Of a DNA stretch of 64,000 nucleotides, positions 36,139 through 44,466 are shown piece by piece. Positions within the stretch are counted from its first letter, which is position 1, and every line of letters starts with the position of its first letter. Source of the DNA: Paenalicyclobacillus macrosporangiidus (lineage in GTDB: Bacteria; Bacillota; Bacilli; Alicyclobacillales; Alicyclobacillaceae); assembly GCF_900116805.1 (NCBI RefSeq), contig NZ_FPBV01000010.1, positions 61,534 to 125,533 of the forward strand, given 5' to 3'. The notes under the pieces are model-generated. The model did no database searches, had not been told where the DNA came from, and saw nothing but the letters and a program-made list of their open reading frames with translations. The position numbers were made by a program, and so were the translations under genes.

Positions 36139-37250
36139 AGGTTGGATGGACGAGGGCCGTGCGGATGGGCACATCCGGCCGGGTATTCGTGGCGGTGGCG
36201 CTCCTGCAGGCGATGGCTTTGGCGGGGATGGCCCTCGACGGCGCGCGAGCGCGGGCGATGGTGCCGCTCTGCCTGCTGGCTTACACCTTCGGGCTGCGGC
36301 ACGCGCTGGACGCGGACCACATCGCGGCCATCGACAACACGACCCGCAAGCTGGTGGGCGAGGGGCAGCGTCCGGCGGCCGCCGGCCTGTGGTTTTCGCT
36401 GGGCCACTCGGCGGTGGTGTTCCTGCTGACGGCCCTCGTCGCGCTGTCGCTCGGGCATGCACGGGTCGGCGGGCCGGTGGCGGGCGCGGGCGCGGGCGCG
36501 GCGGAGGACGCGGGCCCGGCCGCCGGCTGGGAAGCCCCTGGCCTCGGCACGGTGGGCATGTGCATCTCGGCCACGTACCTGTACGCGGTGGCCGTCCTCA
36601 ACTGGGGGGCTTGGCGGACGGCGCTGCGCTCCTTGCGACGGGTGCCCGGGCGGGCACATGACGGCGACACCGGTGAGGACAGCGGCACGGCGGCGAACGC
36701 CTCGTCCGGCGGCCTGATGGCGCGCGCCTGCGGGCGGTTGCTCCGGCGCGTGCGGCGGAGCCGGGACCTGTTCTGGGTGGGGCTGCTCTTCGGGCTCGGC
36801 TTCGAGACGGCGACGGAGGTGGCGGTGATTGCCATGTCGGCCGCGGCGTCGGCCGGCGGGGCGCCGGCCGCCCTGGTGCTGACGCTGCCGCTGTGCTTCG
36901 CGGCGGGGATGAGCCTGCTCGACGCCGCCGACGGCCTGGTCATGCTGCACACCTACACGTGGGCGCGCGGGCTGGCGCGATCGCGCGCCTTGTACAACGC
37001 CGTCGTCACCGGCCTGTCGGTCCTGGCGGCTCTCCTCGTCGGCAGCGTCGAGTGGCTGCAGGTGCTGGGTCCGCACGTGCCCGGCCTGGCGGCGGTGGCG
37101 GACGCCGCCGGGCGCCTCGACTTCGGCTGGCTGGGCGCCGGCATCACCGTGGTGTTCGTGGTCTTTTTCATTCGGTTGTGGCGGGTGCGGCGGCGGGATG
37201 GACACCCCGTTGGTGCGGACGGGGCCGACGCCCGGGGCCTGCCGTCGTGA
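36135..37250 (+). CDS. Nickel/cobalt transporter, NiCoT family
   Basis: The 371-residue integral membrane protein takes up Co(II) or Ni(II). The NiCoT signature is complete: RHALDADHIAAIDN (R55-N68) in the second transmembrane helix supplies the metal-binding His and Asp, and LGHSAVVF, LGFETATEVAV and AGMSLLDAADG mark further signature helices. Placement inside a cobalamin operon under a cobalamin riboswitch indicates cobalt as the physiological ion. Two Ala/Gly-rich loops (about 112-130 and 175-195) enlarge it relative to typical members. Confidence 0.93.
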   Translation: MKVGWTRAVRMGTSGRVFVAVALLQAMALAGMALDGARARAMVPLCLLAYTFGLRHALDADHIAAIDNTTRKLVGEGQRPAAAGLWFSLGHSAVVFLLTALVALSLGHARVGGPVAGAGAGAAEDAGPAAGWEAPGLGTVGMCISATYLYAVAVLNWGAWRTALRSLRRVPGRAHDGDTGEDSGTAANASSGGLMARACGRLLRRVRRSRDLFWVGLLFGLGFETATEVAVIAMSAAASAGGAPAALVLTLPLCFAAGMSLLDAADGLVMLHTYTWARGLARSRALYNAVVTGLSVLAALLVGSVEWLQVLGPHVPGLAAVADAAGRLDFGWLGAGITVVFVVFFIRLWRVRRRDGHPVGADGADARGLPS

Positions 37251-37263
37251 AGGGGGGAGCCGG

Positions 37264-38925
37264 ATGGCCAAGAGCCTGATGGTGCTCGGCACCGCGTCGA
37301 ACGTGGGCAAGAGCGTGCTGTGCACCGCCCTCTGCCGCATCCTCGCCCAGGACGGGTACCGAGTGGCCCCGTTCAAGGCGCAGAACATGTCGCTCAACTC
37401 GGCGGCGACGCCGTCGGGCCGGGAGATTGGCCGGGCGCAGGCGGTGCAGGCGGCAGCCTGCGGCATTGCCCCGAACGAGCACATGAACCCCGTCCTGCTC
37501 AAGCCGATGAGCGGCCACCGGACGCAGGTGGTGCTGCAGGGGCGGGTGTACGAGACCACGTCGGCGCGCCGGTATCTGGAGGATCGCCTCGGGGCGGTCT
37601 GGGCGGCGGTGGTGGAGAGCTACCGGTACCTGGCTGACCGGTACGAGGTGTTGGTCATGGAGGGCGCCGGCAGCCCGGTGGAGATGAACCTGAAGCCGCG
37701 GGACATCGCCAACCTGCGGATGGCCGAGGAGGCAGACGCGGACGTGCTGCTGGCGGCGGACATCGACAGGGGCGGGGTGTTCGCGGCGGTGGTCGGCACC
37801 CTGCAGCTCATGACGCCGCGGGAGCGGGCGCGGGTTAAGGGCGTCGTGATCAACAAATTCCGCGGTGATCCCACCCTGTTCGCGGACGGCGTCCGGCTGC
37901 TGGAGGCGTACACCGGGGTGCCGGTGCTTGGGGTCATCCCCCACATCCCCGACCTGAACATCGAGGCGGAGGATTCGGTGGCGCTGGAGCCCGCAGGCGG
38001 CCGGGCGGCGCGAGCGCCGGCGCCTGGGGACGTGCGGGTGGCCATCGTCCAACTGCCGCACATCGCGAATTTCACCGATTTCGATCCGCTTTTCCTTGAA
38101 CCGGGCGTCTTCGCCTGGTTTTGCCGCCGGCCGGAGGAACTGGCGGGGGCCCACGCGGTGGTCCTGCCGGGCAGCAAGCACACGGTGCACGACCTGGCCT
38201 GGCTGCGGGAGACGGGCATGGACCGGGCCGTGGCCGAGCGCCGGGCGGCGGGGGCGGACGTCATCGGGGTGTGCGGCGGGTATCAGATGCTGGGGAGGCG
38301 CATCCAGGACCCGCACGGCGCCGAGTCGGACGCACCCGTCACGGCAGGCCTCGGGTGGCTGCCGGTCGTGACGACGATGGCGGCCGAGAAGCGGACGGTG
38401 CGGGTGGCGGGTGAGCTGTTGGGCGTCTTCCCGGGGCTGCCCGTGACGGGCTACGAGATCCACATGGGGCGCACGGCGTTGGACGCCGGCGGCCGGCCGT
38501 TCGCCCGCGTGCGGCGACTGGGCGCGGAGGACGGCCTGGCGGCGGACGGGAAGACGACGGAGGCGGACTGGGCGCGGGAGGTTCAGGCCGGGGAGGTGCA
38601 AGCGTGGCAGGCACAGGCTCCGCAGGACCTGGCTGCCGCGGATGGCGCGGTCAGCGAGGACGGGCGCGTGATGGGCACCTACCTGCACGGCATCTTCGAC
38701 AACGACGCCTTTCGGCGGGCATGGCTGGCGAGGCTGCGGGCGCGGTTCGGGCTGCCGGAGCCGGCGGGCCCGGCGCCGGACATGGCGGCGGTGCGGGAGG
38801 CGGCGCTGGACAGGTTGGCGGACGTGGTCCGCAGGCACCTCCGGATGGACGTGATTCACGGTTGGCTGGGGCCGCCGTCGGGGCGTGCCGAAGCGAGACA
38901 GAGCGGAGGAGGCGAGCGGAGATGA
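37264..38925 (+). CDS. cobQ: Cobyric acid synthase
   Basis: The 553-residue CobQ/CbiP amidates the b, d, e and g carboxylates of adenosylcobyrinate diamide. Visible parts are the P-loop region LGTASNVGKSVLCTALC, FKAQNMSLNSAATPSGREIG, the DIDRGGVFA motif, and the glutaminase Cys in GVCGGYQMLGR with the catalytic His in GTYLHGIFDN. About 60 residues near 420-470 form an Ala/Gln/Glu-rich insertion before GTYLHG. AAGGGGGGAGCCGG precedes the ATG. Confidence 0.94.
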   Translation: MAKSLMVLGTASNVGKSVLCTALCRILAQDGYRVAPFKAQNMSLNSAATPSGREIGRAQAVQAAACGIAPNEHMNPVLLKPMSGHRTQVVLQGRVYETTSARRYLEDRLGAVWAAVVESYRYLADRYEVLVMEGAGSPVEMNLKPRDIANLRMAEEADADVLLAADIDRGGVFAAVVGTLQLMTPRERARVKGVVINKFRGDPTLFADGVRLLEAYTGVPVLGVIPHIPDLNIEAEDSVALEPAGGRAARAPAPGDVRVAIVQLPHIANFTDFDPLFLEPGVFAWFCRRPEELAGAHAVVLPGSKHTVHDLAWLRETGMDRAVAERRAAGADVIGVCGGYQMLGRRIQDPHGAESDAPVTAGLGWLPVVTTMAAEKRTVRVAGELLGVFPGLPVTGYEIHMGRTALDAGGRPFARVRRLGAEDGLAADGKTTEADWAREVQAGEVQAWQAQAPQDLAAADGAVSEDGRVMGTYLHGIFDNDAFRRAWLARLRARFGLPEPAGPAPDMAAVREAALDRLADVVRRHLRMDVIHGWLGPPSGRAEARQSGGGERR

Positions 38926-40061
38926 ACGGGAGCATCCGGGACAGGCGTGCGGGGGAAGTGGCGGCGCTGCGGGCGCGGGATCGGCTGGACGACCTCACCA
39001 AACCGGCGGGCAGCCTGGGGCAGTTGGAGACGCTGTTGGAGCGGATCGCGCGCATCACGGAGCGGCCGGTGCCGCAACTGGAGCGGCCGCACCTGCTGTT
39101 GTTCGCGGCGGATCACGGCGTGACCGAAGAAGGCGTGTCGGCCTATCCGGCCGAGGTGACCGGGCAGATGGTGGTCAACATCTGCAGGGGTGGCGCGGTG
39201 AGCAGCGTCCTGGCGCGGGCAGAGGGGGTGCACCTGACGGTGGTGGACGTGGGCGTGCGCGTCCCGGTCGAGCACCCGGGCGTGGTGGCGCGCAAGGTGG
39301 CCCCGGGCACCCGCAACCTCGCCGCGGGACCGGCGATGACACGCGCGGAGGCGGAGGCGGCCGTGACGGCCGGACGGGAGACGGCGGAGGCAGCCTTGGC
39401 GGCGGGGGCGGATGTGCTGCTGTTGGGCGAGATGGGCATCGGCAACACCACCGCCGCGAGCGCCCTGGCGGCGTATCTGTTGGAGCGTCCGGCGGCGGAC
39501 GTGGTCGGCCGCGGCACGGGGGTGGATCCCGCTCGGCTGGCGCACAAGCGGGCGGTGGTGGACAGGGCGCTGGCGTTACACCGGCCCCACCTCCGTGATC
39601 CGTGGGACATCATGACGCGCCTCGGTGGCTTGGAGCTGGCGGCGATGGCGGGGGTCTGCCTGGTGGCGGCATCGCGGCGGGTGCCGGTGCTGCTGGACGG
39701 GTTCATCACCACGGCGGCGGCCCTGTGGGCGGTGACGGTCGATCCCGCCGCCGCGGAGGTGCTGCTGGCTTCACACGTGTCGGCCGAGCCGGGGCACCGT
39801 CTGCTGTTGGAACGGCTGCACTTGGATCCGCTGCTCAGGCTCGGGCTCCGGCTCGGCGAGGGCAGTGGCGCGCTGCTGGCGTGGCCCCTGGTGCGCCTGG
39901 CGTGCCGGGTGTTGGCAGAGACGGCGACGTTCTCAGACGCGCGGGTGACGCGGGCGGGCGGTCTTGGGGTTCCGCCCGGCGCGCCGACGGTGCCGACCGG
40001 CGTCCGGGTGGCGCGGGCCGGTGCGGATTCATCGGACTGTTTCAGAGAGGAGAACCTGTGA
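38922..40061 (+). CDS. cobT: Nicotinate-nucleotide--dimethylbenzimidazole phosphoribosyltransferase
   Basis: The 379-residue CobT makes alpha-ribazole phosphate from nicotinate mononucleotide and a lower-ligand base. Motifs: DRLDDLTKPAGSLGQLE, LLFAADHGVTEEGVSAYP, LLGEMGIGNTTAASAL and LLDGFITTAAALWAV, then LRLGEGSGALLAWPLV with the catalytic Glu. The C-terminal 40 residues extend beyond the usual length. No gene for dimethylbenzimidazole synthesis is seen in the window. The ATG overlaps the end of cobQ. Confidence 0.94.
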   Translation: MNGSIRDRRAGEVAALRARDRLDDLTKPAGSLGQLETLLERIARITERPVPQLERPHLLLFAADHGVTEEGVSAYPAEVTGQMVVNICRGGAVSSVLARAEGVHLTVVDVGVRVPVEHPGVVARKVAPGTRNLAAGPAMTRAEAEAAVTAGRETAEAALAAGADVLLLGEMGIGNTTAASALAAYLLERPAADVVGRGTGVDPARLAHKRAVVDRALALHRPHLRDPWDIMTRLGGLELAAMAGVCLVAASRRVPVLLDGFITTAAALWAVTVDPAAAEVLLASHVSAEPGHRLLLERLHLDPLLRLGLRLGEGSGALLAWPLVRLACRVLAETATFSDARVTRAGGLGVPPGAPTVPTGVRVARAGADSSDCFREENL

Positions 40062-40627
40062 TGCGCATCTACACGCGCGGCGGCGATCAGGGCAAGACGG
40101 GCCTCATCGGCGGCGTCCGGCGGTTCAAGGACGACGTGCGCGTGGAGGCGTACGGCGCCGTGGACGAGGCCGGGGCGTTCATCGGGCTGGCCATCGCGCA
40201 CCTGGAGCAGGCGGGGCACGCCGACGTGGCGGCGCTGCTGACGGAGGTGCAGCAGACCCTGTGGGACGTGGGAGCGGACCTGGCGGCGGCCCGACCGGAC
40301 AGGCACGCGTTCCGGACGCCGGAGGACGCGGCGGCCCGGTTGGAGCCGTGGATCGATCAATACAAAGACGAGGCCGAGGCGGTCCGCCGCTTCGTGCTCC
40401 GCGGCGGCAGCGTAGCTTCGGCGTATTTGCACGTGGCCTGCACGGTGGTGCGGCGGGCGGAGCGGCGGGCGGTGCGCCTGATGCAGGCGGAGGCGGTCCA
40501 CCTGCCCGCGCTGAGGTTTCTCAACCGCCTCTCCGACCTGTTGTTCGTGCTCGCCAGGGCCGTCAACGCCCGCGACGGACGGCAGGACGTGGAATACCGC
40601 AACAGCCGCGAGGTGTTCCGGCCGTGA
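40061..40627 (+). CDS. pduO: Cob(I)alamin adenosyltransferase, PduO type
   Basis: The 188-residue ATP:corrinoid adenosyltransferase builds the Co-C bond to 5'-deoxyadenosine. PduO-type hallmarks are IYTRGGDQGKTGLIGG for ATP binding, VEAYGAVDEAGAFIGL and HVACTVVRRAERRAVRL, and the closing LNRLSDLLFVLARAVN. AGAGAGGAG lies before the ATG, which abuts the cobT stop. It is unrelated to the CobA/BtuR type. Confidence 0.94.
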   Translation: MRIYTRGGDQGKTGLIGGVRRFKDDVRVEAYGAVDEAGAFIGLAIAHLEQAGHADVAALLTEVQQTLWDVGADLAAARPDRHAFRTPEDAAARLEPWIDQYKDEAEAVRRFVLRGGSVASAYLHVACTVVRRAERRAVRLMQAEAVHLPALRFLNRLSDLLFVLARAVNARDGRQDVEYRNSREVFRP

Positions 40628-41346
40628 CGGGGGCCGGAGGTTGGAGAGCTGTGGCAGAGGCGGACGCGGGGCTGCGCAAGGCGGACCTGGTGCTGGTGCT
40701 TGGCGGGGCCCGCAGCGGCAAGAGCGAGGTGGCGGAGGACTGGGCGGCGCGGTGGTCAGCTTGCCTCGGGCGTCCGGTGGTGTACCTGGCCACGGGGCAG
40801 GCGGCGGACGCGGAGATGGCGGACCGGATTCGCCGCCACCGGGATCGGCGGCCGGCGGCGTGGCGCACGGTGGAGGAGCCGCTGCAGGTGCCCGAGTGGT
40901 TTGCGGCGCGGCGGAATGGGGATATCGTCCTCCTCGACTGCCTGTCGATGCTGCTGAACAACTGGATGTGGCTGGAGGGCTGCGGCGACGACGCGCTGGC
41001 AGAACGCGTCAAGCGCCTGTCGGATGCGTTGGCGACCGCGCCCGGACCGGTGGTGGCGGTCAGCCAGGAGGCGGGCCTCGGCATCGTGCCAGCGGATGCG
41101 CAGACCCGCCGTTATCGGGACTGGCTGGGCACGCTCAACCAGGCGGTGGCCCGCCGGGCGGGCCGCGTGCTGTGGGTGGTGGCGGGGATCCCGGTGGATC
41201 TGCGCCGCCTGGAGGCATCGGCGGAGGTGTCGGCAGAGGCGGAGGTGCCGGCGGTGGCTCCGGCAGATGCGGAGGCGGCAGATGCGGAGGCAGAGCCGGA
41301 GGCGAGGACGGGTGTGGAGACGGCTTCGGAGGCGGAGGTGCCGTGA
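40624..41346 (+). CDS. cobU: Adenosylcobinamide kinase / adenosylcobinamide-phosphate guanylyltransferase
   Basis: The 240-residue bifunctional enzyme activates the nucleotide-loop precursor. It has the P-loop LVLGGARSGKSEVAED, the guanylyl-accepting His region RIRRHRDRRPAAWRTVEEPL, LLDCLSMLLNNWM and VSQEAGLGIVPADAQTRRYR. After VDLRRLEAS the chain continues as a roughly 45-residue Ala/Glu/Val tail built from a repeated short unit, not part of known CobU. GTG at 40624 overlaps the pduO stop; GTG at 40651 is an alternative start. Confidence 0.92.
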   Translation: MTGAGGWRAVAEADAGLRKADLVLVLGGARSGKSEVAEDWAARWSACLGRPVVYLATGQAADAEMADRIRRHRDRRPAAWRTVEEPLQVPEWFAARRNGDIVLLDCLSMLLNNWMWLEGCGDDALAERVKRLSDALATAPGPVVAVSQEAGLGIVPADAQTRRYRDWLGTLNQAVARRAGRVLWVVAGIPVDLRRLEASAEVSAEAEVPAVAPADAEAADAEAEPEARTGVETASEAEVP

Positions 41347-42308
41347 ACCTGTTCTGGATTGCGGCGTCGGCGCTGGTTGTGGATCGCGTGGCGGGCGATC
41401 CCGCCTGGCTGCCGCACCCGGTGGTGGCGATGGGCCGCTGGATCGGTGGGTTGGAGCGACGCTGGAACCGGCGGGATCGAAGCGACGGTCTGCGGCGCGC
41501 CCTGGGGGCGGTGGTGGTGGTCACGACGCTGGCCTGGGCCGGGGGCCTCACGTTCGGCGTCCTGTGGCTGGCGGGTTGGGTCTCCCCGGCCTTGGCGGCG
41601 GCGCTCAACATCGTCCTGACGGCGACGACGGTGGCCTGGAAGGGCCTCCGCGATGCCGGGCGGGCGGTGCACCGGCGGCTCCGGGAGGAGGGGTTGGACG
41701 CCGCCCGGTGCGAGGTGGCCCGGTACGTCGGCCGCGACACGGCATACCTGTCGGAGCCGGAGGTGGTGCGGGCGGCGGTGGAGACGGTGGCGGAGAACCT
41801 GGTGGACGCCGTCGTCTCCCCTCTCTTCTTCGCGTGCCTGCTGGGGGCGCCGGGCGCGATGATGTACCGGGCCGCCAACACGTTGGATTCCATGCTGGGG
41901 CACCGGGATCACCGCTTCCGTGCCTTCGGCTGGTGCGCCGCCCGGCTGGATGACGTGCTGAACTTCGTTCCCGCACGGTTGACCGCGGGGATCCTCGTCG
42001 TGGCACTGGGCTTGCGCGGCCTGCCCGCCCTGCGGGCTCTCCGCTTGACGCGCCGGGACGCCGGTGACCACCCGTCGCCCAACGCCGGGATCCCGGAGGC
42101 GATGATGGCGGGCGGGCTCGGCGTCCAACTGGGCGGTTGGAACGTGTACCGCGGGGTGCCGTCCTTCCGCGCGACGATGGGCGATCCGCTGCGGCCCCTG
42201 GAAGCGGCGGACATCCTGCGGGCCGTGTCGGTGCTGGACGCGGCCTGTGCGGTGACGGGCGTGCTGCTCGCGGCGTTGGGCTGTGCCGTGCACTGGGGAG
42301 GAGGGTGA
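41343..42308 (+). CDS. cbiB: Adenosylcobinamide-phosphate synthase CbiB
   Basis: The 321-residue membrane protein joins adenosylcobyric acid to aminopropanol phosphate. It shows LVVDRVAGDPAWLPHPVVAM, YVGRDTAYLSEPEVVRAAVE, AENLVDAVVSPLFF, YRAANTLDSMLGHRDHRFRAF and GDHPSPNAGIPEAMMAGGLG, all conserved. Four or five hydrophobic helices are present. GTG start overlaps the cobU stop. The symbol cobD is used for this protein in the aerobic scheme, so cbiB is given to avoid confusion with the decarboxylase downstream. Confidence 0.94.
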   Translation: MNLFWIAASALVVDRVAGDPAWLPHPVVAMGRWIGGLERRWNRRDRSDGLRRALGAVVVVTTLAWAGGLTFGVLWLAGWVSPALAAALNIVLTATTVAWKGLRDAGRAVHRRLREEGLDAARCEVARYVGRDTAYLSEPEVVRAAVETVAENLVDAVVSPLFFACLLGAPGAMMYRAANTLDSMLGHRDHRFRAFGWCAARLDDVLNFVPARLTAGILVVALGLRGLPALRALRLTRRDAGDHPSPNAGIPEAMMAGGLGVQLGGWNVYRGVPSFRATMGDPLRPLEAADILRAVSVLDAACAVTGVLLAALGCAVHWGGG

Positions 42309-42310
42309 GC

Positions 42311-43150
42311 ATGCGGATGAGCATACAGGCGAGCGCTGTGCGAACGGTACGGGCTGGGGGGCGCGCCTTTCTTCTCGCCTTCCGATTCCTCACCATCCTG
42401 CCCATTCCAACGGCGGGATCGCAGGCGCTGACCGAGCCATCGCCGGCGGACCTGCGCCGCAGCGCCCTCTTTTTCCCGCTGGCCGGCGCCGTCCTCGGCT
42501 GGGGCGTGTGGGCGGTGTCGCGGGGATTGGCGGAGGTGGTGTCGCCGCTGGGTGCGGCGGTGGTGGCGGTGACCGGGTACACCGTCGCCACGGGCGCACT
42601 GCACCTGGACGGCCTGATGGATGTGGCGGACGCGGTCGCCAGCCGGCGGCGAGGGGCCGAGGCCATCGCGGTGATGAAGGACAGCCGCGTCGGGGCAGCG
42701 GGGGCTGTCGCGGGGATGCTCGCGCTGGCCGGGAAGATCGCGGCCATCACCGCCTTGGCCGGCGGGAGCGCGGGCTGGGGGCCGTTTGTGCTGGTGCCCG
42801 CGCTGGCCCGTCTTGGCATGGTGTGGGCGATGGCGGGGGCGGGGCCGGCGGGATCGAGCGGATTGGGCGCAGTGTTCGCGCGCCGCGTGCCGGCGTGGGT
42901 CGTGGCCGGGGCGACTGCGTGCGCGCTGGGGGCGAGCGCGGCGGCGATGGCCTGGGGCGGGCCGTGGGCCGTCGGGGGGCATGGTTCCGGGCTCTGGACG
43001 GCGGCCGGGCTCTGGGCGGCTGCGGTGATCGCGGTGCGCGTGTACACGGCCTGGGCGGCGCGCCGCTTCGGCGGGATGACGGGCGATTTGTACGGGGGCT
43101 TGAACGAAGGGATGGAGTGGCTCGGTTGGCTGTGGGTGTCGCACGGATGA
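42311..43150 (+). CDS. cobS: Adenosylcobinamide-GDP ribazoletransferase (cobalamin synthase)
   Basis: The 279-residue polytopic membrane enzyme joins adenosylcobinamide-GDP with alpha-ribazole to complete cobalamin. It has FRFLTILPIP near the N-terminus, the metal-binding LHLDGLMDVADAVAS, VMKDSRVGAAGAVAG, and RRFGGMTGDLYGGLNEGMEW near the C-terminus. GGGGAGGAGG lies 6 bases before the ATG at 42311. The stop overlaps codons just ahead of cobD. Confidence 0.93.
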   Translation: MRMSIQASAVRTVRAGGRAFLLAFRFLTILPIPTAGSQALTEPSPADLRRSALFFPLAGAVLGWGVWAVSRGLAEVVSPLGAAVVAVTGYTVATGALHLDGLMDVADAVASRRRGAEAIAVMKDSRVGAAGAVAGMLALAGKIAAITALAGGSAGWGPFVLVPALARLGMVWAMAGAGPAGSSGLGAVFARRVPAWVVAGATACALGASAAAMAWGGPWAVGGHGSGLWTAAGLWAAAVIAVRVYTAWAARRFGGMTGDLYGGLNEGMEWLGWLWVSHG

Positions 43151-43164
43151 GGAGGGATTCTGAC

Positions 43165-44334
43165 ATGGAGCAGGGTGCGGCCGGCATGGGGACGGGCGGC
43201 GCGTCGCACGGCGGACGATGGACATCTGGCGGCGCGCCGATGGCGGTGCACGGCGGCCGGGTGTACGAGTACGCGCGCGAGAGCGGCCGGCGCGTGGAGG
43301 ACATCGTCGACTTCAGCGCCAACATCAACCCGCTGGGTCCGCCGGCGTCGGTGCGGGAGGCCATCCTGCGGGCGATGGACGGCATCCGCCACTACCCGGA
43401 CCCGGAGCAGCAGCTGGTGCGTCAGGTGCTGGCGGAGACATTCGGTCTCCCCGGGCCGGAGTGGGTGTTCTGCGGCAACGGGGCGGCAGAGGTGTTGGAC
43501 CTGTTCCTGGGGGCGCTGCGGCCGCGGCGGGTGTTCATTTTGGAGCCGGCCTTCAGCGAATACGAAGCGGCCGCGCGTCGCCGCGGGGCACCGGTGGTGC
43601 GACTGCCCTTGCCGGATGCGGGCGTATGGCCGCGTGCAGGGGCTGCCGCGGCCGCGCTGCCGGAGCCTGCGCCGGGTGATCTCGTGATCCTCAATCACCC
43701 ACACAATCCCACCGGGCGCCTCTGGACCCGCGCGGCGTTGGCGAAGGTGGTGGTGCCGATGGCGGAAGCGGGCGTCTTCGTCCTGGCCGACGAGTCGTTC
43801 ATGGATTTTCGGTGGGACGAGCGGGATCGAACGCTGCTTCCGCTGGCCTTGGCACATGAACGGGTGGCGGTCATCCGCTCGGCGACGAAGATGTACAGCA
43901 TCCCTGGGCTGCGCTTCGGGTTCGGGGTGGCGAATCCGGCGTGGGTGTGGCGAATTCAGCGGGATCGCGACGGGTGGAGCGTCAATCACCTGGCCCAGGC
44001 GGCGGCCGCGGCGGCGTACCGGGACGAGGCGTTCCGAGAGGAGACGTGGCGGTGGTTGCAGGAGGAGCAGGCGTTTGTGGCGCGGACGTGGGGCCGTGTG
44101 CCGGGGGTGCACCTGCATGCGCCGGGCGCGAATTTCTTCCTGCTGCGCTTGGAGGCACCGGCCGATGTGGAGGATCTGCTGGCGGTCTGGGCGGCGGAGG
44201 GCATGTACGTGCGCCGCTGCGACAGCTTCCGGGGCTTGGACGGGCGGCATCTGCGCGTGGCCATCCGGCGCCCGGAGGAGAACCGGCGGTTGTGGCAGGG
44301 ATTCGTGCGGTGGATGGGTGGACGGCGATTGTGA
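43165..44334 (+). CDS. cobD: Threonine-phosphate decarboxylase (class I/II aminotransferase fold)
   Basis: The 389-residue PLP enzyme most likely makes (R)-1-amino-2-propanol phosphate, the linker used by CbiB. It has VDFSANINPLGPPASVREAI, FCGNGAAEVLDLFL, ILNHPHNPTGRLW, LADESFMDF and SATKMYSIPGLRFGF with the PLP lysine. The fold is shared with histidinol-phosphate aminotransferase, but the operon context and NINPLGPP segment favour CobD/CobC. GGAGGG lies 8 bases before the ATG at 43165; a longer start at 43147 is less likely. It is the last gene of the cobalamin operon. Confidence 0.92.
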   Translation: MEQGAAGMGTGGASHGGRWTSGGAPMAVHGGRVYEYARESGRRVEDIVDFSANINPLGPPASVREAILRAMDGIRHYPDPEQQLVRQVLAETFGLPGPEWVFCGNGAAEVLDLFLGALRPRRVFILEPAFSEYEAAARRRGAPVVRLPLPDAGVWPRAGAAAAALPEPAPGDLVILNHPHNPTGRLWTRAALAKVVVPMAEAGVFVLADESFMDFRWDERDRTLLPLALAHERVAVIRSATKMYSIPGLRFGFGVANPAWVWRIQRDRDGWSVNHLAQAAAAAAYRDEAFREETWRWLQEEQAFVARTWGRVPGVHLHAPGANFFLLRLEAPADVEDLLAVWAAEGMYVRRCDSFRGLDGRHLRVAIRRPEENRRLWQGFVRWMGGRRL

Positions 44335-44360
44335 AAATGCGTCCGATTGGGAATTTTGGA

Positions 44361-44389
44361 CTGGACTCAACGGCGAATTTCAATATAAT
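44361..44389 (+). promoter_or_regulatory. Candidate promoter of the dipeptide operon
   Basis: A consensus -10 TATAAT (44384-44389) sits in a strikingly AT-rich stretch (about 44377-44430) between cobD and the dipeptidase gene. A weak -35 CTGGAC (44361-44366) is at 17 bases. This break in GC content and the clear -10 suggest a separate operon begins here. Confidence 0.5.
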
Positions 44390-44466
44390 AAAATCAAAAC
44401 ATCATTCAACAAGATTTTTAAAATCATTGCGAGTCCCGGGTGTTTGGGGAACGCCGGAGGATGGGC

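Noticed and set aside
41605..44370. Long minus-strand open frame across cbiB-cobS-cobD
   Set aside because: It has low-complexity Pro/Ala/Arg composition, no ribosome-binding site and no known domain; it shadows three real genes.
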